In this document: positions 32,555 to 44,100 of the stretch, piece after piece
How the letters are laid out: every line of letters begins with the position of its first letter
Position numbering within the stretch: position 1 is the stretch's first letter
Program-made: the position numbers and the translations under genes
Origin: Prunus persica
Taxonomy: Eukaryota; Streptophyta; Magnoliopsida; Rosales; Rosaceae
Assembly (NCBI RefSeq): GCF_000346465.2
Contig: NC_034011.1
Location: forward strand, 2,151,677-2,215,676
Reading direction: 5' to 3'
Length of the DNA: 64,000 nt
The notes under the pieces: generated by a model
Databases searched by the model: none
The model's input: only the letters and a program-made list of their open reading frames with translations
Told to the model about the DNA's origin: nothing

Positions 32555-34092
32555 TCTCTTTGTTCATAAGTTAAATGAACTGCAAATGTCTGTGATCTGC
32601 ACGATTATATACTATTTGTTCATAACTCACCGAGTGAATAAATGCAAGAAAATTGCATGATTTGCTCAAATGAGGTATATGGATCCACAGCCAAGCTCGG
32701 CTTCAACATTAGATAGAAGAAGCTTCAGAAGGGCCACATGAATTTTTCCAAGTAGCAAGGAAAATACATTTTACGAAACAAAGATGTTGAGCAAGTAGAA
32801 GACACAATAAATCTGATGTTGGATCAAAGGTAAGATATAACATTGTCCTGATATGCTTGGGCAAACTCATCAATAGTGAAGGAGCTTATATATCTACCAT
32901 AAAGGCATAAGTATAAAGGAAATGGAAAACCAGCCCAAGAAGTCAACCCAGAATATATTTGAGTACGATAACTAAACAAAATGTAGCAATCTGAATTGAT
33001 GACCCCCCCCAGACATATTTGTTAACAAATCCAACAAACAAAAAAAACTACAGCAATCTGGAGTGGTGCTTTAACACTGCACATCTTTTCACTCGCCAGT
33101 TTCCATAAGTAATCATAAAGTTGACAAAATAATAACAAATTCCTACACTCGGTACGAACTACACAAAAGAGAATTACAAGTAGATTCCAATATCAAATTT
33201 AGACCACATTCCATCTATCTATAGTACTTGATATATGTTTTTCTCGAGTATATCATAGTTTGCATAACATCTCTGCAAGAACAACCTATCACTGCATTCT
33301 ATGCGATGAGAGAGTCGATGAAAAAGATTGGCAAGAGTAATGAGAGACCATTAGGCAGTATTAGCGAGCACAAAATAGTTATTCCAAGCTTTTATAGGTC
33401 GTATAATCATGAATAATAAAACAGACCTCATAAATAAGAAAAAGCAAATGCAATAATAGATGGAGTGTATGACATCTTTCACGAACGATGTCCTATATTT
33501 GCAAAAGAACTTAATTAACAAAATCAGGCCACAAATAGTTTGCAATTCACACACCTTGAACAGTTTCTTGACAATCTCTGGAGAAGAATCCCAAGGTTAC
33601 ATACAGAATGGCTGCTTCATCTTCACAGAATTTGGAGGAAACTTGGCCAGCAAATCTGAAATCCCAAAAATTCCTTATCCACAGCTCAAAATATTATACA
33701 TGCAGTTGCAGGAAAATTTGTTCCGTTCTTCCCCAAAACCAACCTTTGCAAAGTGAACAGGCATGATCTCCATTAGTAGTAAAATGATCAGAGAACCCCA
33801 GTGCATTTGGGCTTCCTTGTAATTCTCTCAGCTCCAGCTCTTCATCATCCACAAGCATTGCGATCTTATCCAAGTGTTCTTGGGAATCTGCTCCTTCCAA
33901 AGCAAGTTCACATTTTTCTTTGCTTGGCAGAGTCTGATTCTCATTGTTAGATTCCACCTTGCATCCAAAAGCAAAATGAATGTTGCTAAATCTGCTAACT
34001 TAAACCATATATTTGCAAGAACAATTTTTTCACTTACTTATCTAGCATCAGGATTGGCTGCCCGCCAGACCGTCATCAAACCTTTTCCATCT

Positions 34093-34809
34093 CGGGGTTT
34101 TTTTAATAATAAAGGGGTTCTTCGATCTAAGTCCAAAATCTCTAATTGCCATTGGATTTAGTCCACACCTTATTTGGGCCCATTGACTTTTATAAAAAAT
34201 TTATTGTGTCAATTTTACCCTTTGAGGTAAATAAGAAAAGAACATTAATTGAAAATTCAAATTAATGTATCGATTCTTTCCTTCTAAATGGATTTCATAT
34301 TTTAAATTTTGAATCCTTCTATTGCTGCCATGAAACATCTGTACAACAACAAAAAACGTTTCGTCAAGTAAAATACTTTAACAATTAACAATTGCAATAT
34401 TTACCTAATATATAGATAAAGTACAATTTAAGTCATGAAAGTAATGACCCACATATTTTATCTTACAATGAAACTTAAAACCCATAGGCAAGCACCAACA
34501 TAAAACTGTACCTATCCATAAGGGTGATTTGTGAGGTTTCAAGCATAAGAACAAATATAAAAAAAGTTCATATAAAACAATGAAAGTAGGAGTATTATTG
34601 ATGATGTCTTCCCAACAAATATTTACCTGATTACTAGGTAAATATGAGATAATATACCTAATTATTAGGTAATTATAAGATAATGTACCTAATTACTAGG
34701 TAAATATAAGATAATGTACCTAAATATTAGGTAAATATAAGATAATGTACCTCATTACTAGGTAAATATAAGATAATATACCTAATTATTAGGGTAGACA
34801 ATATTATTA
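34093..34809. repeat. Spacer with 31-bp palindromic tandem repeat
   Basis: AT-rich sequence after the end of copy A. At 34625-34795 a 31-base unit, ACCTAATTACTAGGT plus AAATATAAGATAATGT, is repeated about 5.5 times. Each unit contains a small palindrome (ACCTAATTACTAGGT). No ORF of note. Confidence 0.8.
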
Positions 34810-35225
34810 TCGCCGCCTGGCTATACTTATTTTTAAATATTAGTATAGCCGGGCGGCAATACTATTTTTGACACGTGGCGAAATGGGCTCTAGGCGCTAG
34901 GCGACCGGCGGGTCTCTTTTTATAATATAAATGAAGTATAGCCGCGCAGGTATACCACGGTTTTTATTATAAAAAATAGTATAGCCGCTCGGGTATAGTA
35001 TTTTTGACACGTGACGAAATGGGCTTAGGCGCGGGTGGTGCTTTTTTATAATCGTATAGCTGTTCGGCTATACTCCGGATATTTTTTTATTAAAAGCGTA
35101 TAGCCGCCCGGCTATACTCTGGAGATATATATATTTTAAAATAGTATAGCCGCCCGGCTGTAATGGAGTCTTTTTTTTTTTTAATAATAAATATTATAGC
35201 CGTCCGGCTATACGCTTTACATAAG
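34810..35225. repeat. GTATAGCCG palindrome cluster 2
   Basis: At least six copies of TATAGCCG-x-x-CGGCTATA or half-sites are spread over 400 bases, with two GACACGTG(G/A)CGAAATGGGC links and a GGCGCTAGGCGACCGGC stretch. The cluster abuts the 3' end of the LRR pseudogene, as cluster 1 does in copy A, so it predates the duplication. Confidence 0.7.
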
Positions 35226-35239
35226 CCGCCGTTACCATT

Positions 35240-36436
35240 TTGAGTTGACCAGTAGTTTTTGGAAGAGTTCGATTAAAATGATTTTCAGAAATGCTTGCCT
35301 CTTCTTGGAATGACAGATTTCCCAAGGTAACTGGAATTGGACCTGATATTGAATTACTCAAAAGAGCAAGGAGGCATAAATGTCTGAAATTTCCTAGCTG
35401 ATCGGATAGTGGACCTGAAAAATCATTTGTTGACAGCTTCAGTGACTCCATTTCTGATACGCTTCCATTGAAATAGTTCCTTGACAGATCAAGAACCGTC
35501 AACTTACAAAGATTTCCCAACGAGTTTGGCATTTTCCCTTCGATTTGATTAGCAGACAAGTCAAGATTGACAATGGCTGTCAAGTTTCCAATGGAACTTA
35601 AAATTTCACCTCGCAAGAGATTCAAATAAAGGGATAGGGACTCAAGATTGCTACAAGTGTACAACCTTTGAGGTATGGTACCCCAGATGATGTTCCACCT
35701 GAGATTAACAACTTTAAGCCTTGTCATGTTTGCAACACCAACTGGTATTTGATTTGAGTTCACAACCGGACATATGCTCTACCAGCATAGAGGGGAGTGT
35801 GTTTGTCACCTGAAACCAATCAGATGCTTTGCTAAGATCTACACACTCATGTCCAGGTTCTGCAAGCTCGAAAGACCAGAAAGCCATTGGAGATTCTCAA
35901 CCTTCATCCAGTAGTAGCTTTTACTCCGGAGTCCTAGAGAGTGTAGACTCGAGAGATTTCCCAATTGACGGAATTATTCCAGCGAACTTTGAGTCTGAGA
36001 GTTAAGATATCTTAAACTTTTAAGAGAACCTAAGAAGCTAGGTATCTGTATTCCTCCAAAATCATTGTTGCTTAGATCCATGTAGCTCAGATGCTTTAAA
36101 TTTAGTAGACAAGTATTTACCTTGCCACCCAAAGAGTTTTCGATACAAACTGTAATTCAGATACTCATCTGAATAATAATTTCCAAGGTGCAGCTCACGG
36201 ACATGACTGGTTAAATTGTCGCAAACAACTCCAGTCCAATTGCAACAATCTCCTTCACCAACCCAAGATAAAAGCCTATTTGAAGGATCCTTGAGATCTT
36301 GCTTGAACATTAAAAGTGCTTGTCTCTCATTTTGTTTACAAGGCACACCCAAATTTCCATTGCATAAGCTAATGGTAGTAATGGTTGCAATGCTTAGAAA
36401 TCTGAAAACTGAAACAAATCTCATGGCTTTGTCCAT
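35240..36436 (-). pseudogene. LRR receptor-like protein (EIX/RLP type), copy B, truncated
   Basis: The same gene as 23494-24555 but not cut by the transposon. It starts MDKAMRFVSVFRF at 36436, with LRRNT and LRRs through SISGPIPVTLGNLS, and ends in about 20 unrelated residues fused to the palindrome cluster. About 36 bases encoding ILGSLSGCSSGQ are lost in frame. A break in the reading frame between about 36062 and 35763 separates the N-terminal and LRR parts. Full RLPs of this group have 20-30 LRRs and a membrane segment; neither is here. Confidence 0.87.
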
Positions 36437-37316
36437 GAAGTTATATCTTAATAGGTGATGTGTGTGAGCAATATAACTCATTTAGAATGGTGCAATATAC
36501 ACACATACTACTACACTAGAACTGAGAGTGAAGGTCCAAACTCAATATTTTTTTCAAAATCATTTTCAAAAATGGTGAACAAAGTCGTTGAGTATGTAGA
36601 CTAGTAATAAGTTATGGGTTTATCCAGAGAAAGAAGACAGAAAAAATAGAAAAGAAAGTGTGGGATGACTTGATTAAAAAAAAAAAAAAAGCAAAATAAA
36701 ATATTAGCATAACCTCTTCAGCTGGCGGGGACTGAATTCAGACTTTGTAAGAACATATGAAGAACAGGCATAACCTCTTCGGCTGGTAAAGTTTCAAAAG
36801 TTGAAAACACAGAACAGACATGAAGAAAATGAAACAAATAAACAAATACTTCAGATGGAATCACAAATTCCATATTACGATTAGGATCAAAATGGTTTGC
36901 TTCTGGTCATTGGTTAGGGAAAGGTAGATACGGTTAAAATAATAATATTAAATAGATCTAACTATGATCACAATTATGTATCCCAAACCAAACTATAAGC
37001 ACACAGCAAGAACATCCTCTCAGATAAAGCTATATGGCCACGACTGACAAAAGGGATCAGGGAAATTAGTAATTGCTTGTATATATGGCTTCCACCTTCC
37101 ATTCCACCTATATAAAATCACACTATTTCCCTTGCTTAGTCACAAAGCAGAACAACTTTGTACAACAAAAATTACTTCAGTATTATAGCTCTACCTCTAC
37201 CATTATTTTCAAATATGACAAAACCTACGTATATCCTTGGCTAGCCTATGTTTTGCATGATAGGGCTCTACTGCATGATCAGACAGGCTGCAAATATAAT
37301 TAAGCCAAAGCAATCG

Positions 37317-37408
37317 TAGGGCAACTCTTTCTTGGCAGGTCAATGAAAATTATTGTACATTTGTAGATGCATCACTCACCAGTGCCTGCCAAGAAAGAGG
37401 AGCCCTAT
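37317..37408 (+). ncRNA. miR399-like hairpin precursor, copy B
   Basis: Both stem arms are identical to copy A over the paired bases. The differences lie in the loop (two substitutions) and one base just outside the stem. The putative mature strand is 37387-37407. The TATA-like and PHR1-type motifs upstream are also kept. Strand, arm and doubts are as for the first copy. Confidence 0.5.
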
Positions 37409-38456
37409 GACTGCTTTGCTTATTTGACAAGTACTTCTTCTAGTATGTATACATGCTCCTGCTTGTGTTTCAATGATGGACCGGCACAAGTTATATAGGG
37501 GCTCAAAGACTCCAAGATATGGAATAAACCAGTAAGCACAAATGGCATATCCTGAGGATTATGCTGTGAACATCCATCAAGGGCTGCTTTTCAGGGATTT
37601 TGTTGGGGCCAGGGCTCATTCTGCTGCTAGATTTTTTTCCTCCTTATCCGAGCCTTGAAAGCGCTCTTTCCTAGCATATGAGATTCTTCCACTCTCTGGG
37701 TCCATGAAAATGTGCAATGAAGTTGAAGCAGGAAAAAAAGTAGATGAAAGGAGATGCCTCCCCATATTATTATAAGGGCCTGAGAAAGAAGGGCTGACAG
37801 CATATCCTAATCATATTCGTCTTCTTTTCCTTTTTGCCTACGTCTGTATATTAGTAATTTCTGTCTTGAATACAAAAGAGTCTCACTTTTAGAGTGAGCC
37901 ATCATTACAGGATTTCCAAATTAGTTTGACTTTAGTTAATCTGCTGCACAACCATGCCGTGATTGTGCGCAATGCCTCATTCATTAATTTGGTAATCATT
38001 TTTCAAATCTTTCTTTTGCGAACGATGTACAAAAAAATCATCACAATTGTAGAAAAATATGGCCTACCTGAAGGACTTCATGAAGTTAGAGCAGCCCATG
38101 TGATCAAAAGTTCTGAAAGTGCTTGCAGTTGTGTTGTGTCATCCTCACCCTCCTTACTAGTTTCCTTCCTAATTATGCTCTTAACAAAATAAACAAAAAC
38201 TAAGTAATTATTTTTAGAGCTAATTTAGTTTTAATAGTAAGGCATATATTTAATCACAGGAAGGCTAATCTAATCAAGCTGAGTACAGAAAGTTTTGCTT
38301 GAACCATACCAGATCTGATCAATTCAACACCAAATGTGATGATAGGTAAATAAACATGACATCAACTATATAAGATTTTAAAATTTTAGGTTCCAATCTC
38401 TACAATATTAATCAAATGTCTCAGAGACATATATTCCAGTAATCACTAATTGACTT

Positions 38457-38848
38457 TATGTTGGGAAACATAAGTGACCAGATCAATTTTTCTTTTTTGA
38501 TCCATGGACTAATCTGTCATGCATAATCCTTTGCCCCATGTACCTGCACCACATGCACAACAAACGAAACCAAAATGCAGGTTTAAGCAGCAATTAGTAT
38601 AAGATTTTCGCGAAGATTACGTATATATGATATGTTTTCCAAGTATACTTGCCTTCCAAGCATCATGACAGTAGCTTGAGGATTAGCACCTGGGGTGTGA
38701 TAAAACATTGAACCATCAATAACCCTCAGAGAATCAATACCAAGAACTCTATATCCTTTATCAACAACCCTCCCAACTTGACACCCTCCATGATAGTGCC
38801 ATATGGTCTGTTGGAAATTTTGGTTTATGGACACTACTTTTCCTGCAA
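38457..38848 (-). pseudogene. HOTHEAD-like GMC oxidoreductase, last two exons (copy B)
   Basis: Matches 26574-26961, including [10 protein letters not shown] and the AG^GCAAGT donor. One base is missing in the final TTTGGG run, and the frame shifts near the C-terminus. No upstream exons are present. Confidence 0.85.
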
Positions 38849-39475
38849 AGCATCACAGAAATATATATTAGAAAACTGTAATTTACATTGATATAGTGGA
38901 TTAAATAATATCATGCATTTGGTGTTTGAAGTCCATGCTCAATTTGGAAAGCTGCAGGCCTAATTAAGTCAACTCTACATTGCAACTGAGTTCCAATTAT
39001 ACTAAGGGCCAAAGCTAAGTATATATTAATTAAGACCTCTCGTACTCAGAACTTACCTGAAAATCTTGTACCCCAACAGTAGAATAATAGTTTTAGATTG
39101 AGGCAGTAACATGTATGATTAAGTTATCAGCTCTCTGCAAAATACATACAGTTTAGGAAATTCTTGCAATGAATCTAGATGGGAATTCTGAATTTCCACA
39201 ATCATCGTACCCTTGGTGCAAATAAACTATCAGATAGAAAATAGGGAGCAGAATCTTCAAAACAATAACAAAAAAGAAATCTTGGGTGGGAATCACAGAC
39301 AACGACTGCAAAAAATGGGCCGCCCAGCGCCTAGGCCGATTTTTCCAGCACTGTTTAAAACTCCTACAAACTATTTCAGCTGTTCTCAAATGATCTATAA
39401 CTCTAATTAACAAGCACAAAATGACATACATATATATACATATATGCATAGTTGATAGTTCGAGTATGAAATTAC
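38849..39475. other. Spacer, copy B
   Basis: To 39386 this matches copy A, including GCCCAGCGCCTAGG. The remainder, with a TATATACATATA run near 39430, is unique. No gene. Confidence 0.4.
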
Positions 39476-39596
39476 CAAAATGGCATCAATGTCATCCTCA
39501 GGTGAGAGAGCTTCTGGTCTCTTTGCGAGCTCTATTTTCCTCAGCTGTCGCTGCTTTCTCAATGCCTTTTCCTAGCTTCTTCGTCTTCTTTCCCAT
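39476..39596 (-). pseudogene. First-exon fragment of a kelch-repeat protein gene
   Basis: The minus strand opens MGKKTKKLGKGIEKAATAEE and, after a one-base shift, reads SPEDDIDAILV before a GT donor. This lysine-rich start and the LSPEDDIDAIL motif are characteristic of a conserved plant kelch/galactose-oxidase-like protein. No kelch repeats follow. It is a stray, frameshifted exon in repeat-rich DNA, next to a palindrome cluster. Confidence 0.6.
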
Positions 39597-39689
39597 GTCT
39601 GGAAACATAGCCAAAGAGGCTCAGACTCGGCGCAAGGAAGAAGAGAGACAGTTATCTGGACGACGCTAATACTACGATTTTAAAAATAG

Positions 39690-39835
39690 TGTGGCCGCGC
39701 GGCTATACTATTTGTGACGCGTGGCAAAGTGTTTGCTAGCTCTAGGTGCGAGCTTTTATTTTATAAATGGTCTAGCCGACCGGCTATACCTGGTTTTTGT
39801 TTTTAGTATAGCCGTGCGGCTATACTACGGTCTTT
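39690..39835. repeat. GTATAGCCG palindrome cluster 3
   Basis: Three imperfect TATAGCCGxxCGGCTATA palindromes with the ACGCGTGGCAAAGTG link also seen in cluster 2. It immediately follows the kelch fragment. Confidence 0.65.
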
Positions 39836-41151
39836 TATTATTGCCTCGAAGTAATAACGGTTCTGTTGTTCATCTTCCCAAACAGGTTCAATCCCTCATA
39901 AGATTCCCACTTCTCAAATACCCCTTAATCATTTGTTCCACAAAACAACACCCATTTCCAACATTTCATCAAACAATGTACGTGCACTATTCAGAAACCC
40001 ACATACCAATCAACGAATTTTGAACAAAAACATCATGTCGAGCCCATACTTAACAACTTGTTCACGGAAACTCCGGCATGTGCAGCCATCAACCCTACTC
40101 GTGCATTATTTTACAAGGACAGAACATATATACTCTTTAAAATAAATTCCATAAGTACATTTTATATATTCATTCAACTTTAAAACAAAATATACAAACC
40201 TCTCAAAACAAGTTGTAAAAGCTAGCAATGAAGAGAACTCATTTGAGATTATTCGAGGTGATAATTATTCAGTGCAAGATAAAGATATTTCTTCCTCTTC
40301 ATATTTATTTCCTCCTCGGCATCATCCCTCTCAGTTTCTTCCTTCCTATTCAACTGATAATTTTAAGGTTAAAATGGCCACAAAGACTGAGGCATATATA
40401 TAAAGTTTGTTGCTCAAGACACTGAGAATTGCTACTGAAACCCAGAAGAAGGCTTCGGGGAATGCACGGAGTTTTTCGTGAAATTACGCAGCAACTATTA
40501 TCTTAAAAAACGCCATAGAAAAAGTACAGCCAAACCCTAAATGTTTTTACCAATCAATAGCTACGAGAGCCACAATGAAGAAATACAAATTTCAATAAAC
40601 CAACAAGTCTTTGGCAACAAACTGTGAGGTCGAGGATATTCAACTACAATGAACATTGTTCTAGCTACAAAAGATTATCACAAAGATGACTTTCAAATCT
40701 TCTATTTTTATTATTAAAAAAACAATGTTTTGTTTTTCTTTACAACAATGTACATTTGACAACATTTTATTCCTGCTTTAAAAAACTAGAACAAGCATGC
40801 ATTAACAAAATCTGAATCCTCCATTGACTGAGACCGTAAAGAGGCTGCCATATTCTTCACAAGCGAATATAGGATAAACGTGAGGATATTTCTCTGGAGC
40901 AGGTTTCAGTGATATGAAACTCTTGTATCTATTAAACGTCCAACTTTCCTTCATGCTGTACATCTAACGACTCAATGGCCATATATGGCAACTAAATAGA
41001 AAACTTGAAGCATAGCTTCATGCAAAGTACCACGGTTTCAAAGCCTGCAACAGTTCCACTGATCTGGCAGTACAATGGACATATAAATGCTCCTCAATCT
41101 GTCAAAAAAATGTGGGATTGAATTTGGCTAATCTACCGAAAAAAGGCGGTG
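39836..41151. other. Spacer and probable 3' UTR of the RLT3-like gene
   Basis: AT-rich, no supported ORF. The last few hundred bases before 41152 probably belong to the RLT3-like 3' UTR. Confidence 0.35.
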
Positions 41152-44100
41152 CTATTGCTTTGGAGCATGCTTCCCTGAAGTAAAAGAAGCTTTTAAGATG
41201 GCGAAAATTTGAACAGCTATGAAAACAATTAAGAAGTCACTCAATTGTCAAGCACCAATCTGCATTATATTCAATCATTACCTCTGACACTAATTTCCAG
41301 CCTTTTCTGAGAATGGGCTCTTTCCAAGTATGGAGCAAGTAAGGCATCCAATCTCACCAACCAAAGTGCAACTGCAGATGTTGTTTGGGGCATACATGCA
41401 AAGGACGCAATCAGTTCTTCACTAAAATTACAAGAACCTTGCACTGCATTGCATTCATATAATCGGTCCTCGTTGATGGCACCAACAAAATCACCAAGAA
41501 CCTGCACGAGTAAACAATAAAGAAACTGATGGTTCCGACTAGAAAATAAACAAAAAATAGATAGTGTGAAAACAGGAAAATAGAAAACCTGCAAAAGCTC
41601 AGCCAAAGATGAGGTACGTCTTAGTCGTTTCACCCATAGCTTATGAGCAGATTTTTTCCAAGCACCCAACAAAGCATCTTCTGGCATGACTGACTGCACA
41701 AAGCAGAGGGAAGTGGAGATCAATATAGCACAGAAAAACATTAAAAACTTTGGGGCGAATAGAAATGTCTTCGATATATAACCTAGAAAACCTGTTTTAA
41801 GCATCAGACAATCAAAAGGTTCAGGCCCCAAAATCCAACTAAAATAATCCCACTATTTAGGGTTAGCTACCAGAGGCCCGAACTAATCAGATAGGGCAGG
41901 TGGATACTAATCAACCATTCTGCTACATTCACAGCAGTATGCATTTTCATCAATCCCTTCCCAGTAACACATGCTAAATTCCTCTTTTGGCCTTGTTTTC
42001 CCGCCATCCCGCATCCCTTCATCTAAAATCCTATTGCACTTCAGAGATTTTCTCTTCTTTTTTTTTTTTATTATATAAAAGCTATCAGATTTGATTGCAC
42101 AAAAATCTCAAAAGTCACATTCAAATTATCCAAACCATGAACACTTAATTCATTCCTAGGTTGATCCTCAACTGAAGTCCTATTCTCCTCCAGTCTATCA
42201 AAGATATGTGTAGCTTGAAATCTTTTTAACTGGAGGCATCTTCATTACTATAACAAACAAATATCAGAAAATGCAAAGCTAAAATCCAAATGATGGGTTA
42301 CCTCAATTGCATGCATCGCAGCTTTTAGTGATTGGATCTGTGATGAGAGGACCTTATGCTTAGGAAAAGTATCACTCGCTTCTTTCTCCTTACATGTGGC
42401 TACATGGATGGCATACCTTTCTTCCAGATCAAAATGAAGCTCAAATGTTGTATGGCAAATCCTGCAGTGCTTCTCATCTCTCCAATACAAATCATGACAA
42501 CTTTCACATCTAGTAAGTGTATCAAAATATGATCGTTTACCATGTTTGACAGCATTAAGATCTAGGTAAAAGGAATTCCATAACCATGAATCAAATGCTT
42601 GGATTCGGCTCCATTTCTGTTTCTGTTGTTCTCCTTTCTTTCTAACTTCAAGAACCACAACTCCAGATGAAGGCAGAGAATCATTTGCTATTCCAGATAA
42701 GTTGTTGTCTACATCAGATACTGGTGAATAAGTGTCTTCTCTAACACTATCCAGCTCAGATTGATCAGATTGCGCCAAGTTGTCAATTCTATCACTATTT
42801 ACCATTCTACTTGACATCGCTTGGCACAGAAAAGCTATTCGTTTCTCCAGGGATTCAATAAGAAGAGCCTCTCGTTTACCCCTGTCATCCAAAACTGACA
42901 ACAAGGCACACAGAGCCTGCATTTGGTTTAAGAAAAAGCAAGTAAATATTATAACTTATACAAGGTCAAGCAATATGTACTACAATCACATTGATCGTAT
43001 AACAAAAATTCAGCAGAATACCTCTTCTGTATCAATCACCTCCCAGTGACCATCTTCTGAAGATTCGAAATAAACCCTTCTATGTCCTGGGTCATATGCA
43101 TTACAAGGGCCCAAGAAAAGCCAGTATCTATTGTATCTACGATCAGACCCCAAAAACACAGATTGCATTGGGTGTATGTCAAACCGCATTTCTCTTTCTT
43201 TTCCATTTTTCTCTTTTCTAGAGAATCTCTCGTCAGAGAACTTTGAGATTGACCCTGAAGAATCTATAGGGTGAAACTTTAATGTATAATCTTCTTTTGC
43301 ACCACTCGTATGTCCTGCATGGACCCAGGTTGGCCTGGGCATGCCATGTTGTTTAGTTGATAACCTCTTAATTTTCGCCCCTGAACCAGAATGAAGACTG
43401 CTAGGAACGCATTCAGCAATAGCATTTATAGGATCCTATAAAGGAATAAGAAGAAAATGAGAGACATGTTTAATCTGCTGAAAATTACTTAAATACCATG
43501 CATGTTTAAATTCTGTTGAAAACTATAGTTACAATTGAAGAACATTTAAGAACTCAGTGGGGAAATACATGATACATGACAATAGACAAAGACAACAAGA
43601 AGCTATCAGTTTCTGTTTTTTTGTTTTTGTTTGGAGAAGCCAAAGAAGGTAGCCGTAATGAACCCATCAGGCTTCAGTCAGGTCACATATGTGGAACCCA
43701 AAAGGTAGATCCAATTATAAGGAAAACAATAATACGAGCCAATATTAAACTTATAAACCACCATAATAATTACGGCTACTTGAATCTCATTGAATATTCA
43801 AATAATATTTACTGTCAAAGTATTTTATATATAATGCAGTTTGCACCATTAAGATGATATTATCTTACAAGGGACTGAACACGTTCCATTTAATAGGGCA
43901 ACCCCACAGTAGGGGGAAAAATAAAAACAAAGAGAAGGTTTCAAAGTCCATGCAAAGATTCTAATGTTACCTCCATTCTGAAACTAGAACCCGCATGAAG
44001 AAGATCAATTAGAGCCACTATTGCGCTCAACCTTTCTTCAATGCTTAAATCTGAATATTCGCCTTCCATTAGCCCTAACAACCATACTTCTCCTGGATGG

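Larger units (their letters stand above)
23494..34092. repeat. Segmental duplication, upstream copy (A)
   Basis: Collinear with 35367-47687. 23494-27510 matches 35367-39386 nearly base for base. 28426-34092 matches 43743-47687 with insertions and deletions. Between these blocks copy A has a 0.9-kb replacement carrying an oxidase fragment. Copy B has 4.35 kb there, including the 3' exons of the RLT3-like gene. The left continuation of copy A is at 14625-14850. Confidence 0.9.
28426..34092 (-). pseudogene. RLT3-like homeobox-DDT gene, truncated copy A
   Basis: Exon remnants match exons 4 (part) and 6 to 12 of the intact gene at 41152-49162. Examples are 33951-33745 (SKEKCELALEGADSQEHLDK) and 29110-28651 (ELNLSSGIEELESLIGSTLS). 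The homeobox exons 1-3, exon 5, all but about 50 bases of exon 4, and exons 13-17 are missing. A deletion joins a piece of exon 4 (34040-34092) to the intron before exon 6. Frameshifts are visible, for example in the exon-11 equivalent near 29265 (CTTTAGAAGGGAATTG against CTTTGAAGGGTGAATTG). A 1.95-kb transposon and a solo LTR sit in its introns. It is not functional. Confidence 0.9.

Noticed and set aside
34040..34092. A separate small gene at 33874-34161 on the plus strand
   Set aside because: It is the complement of RLT3-like exons 4 and 6 in the pseudogene.
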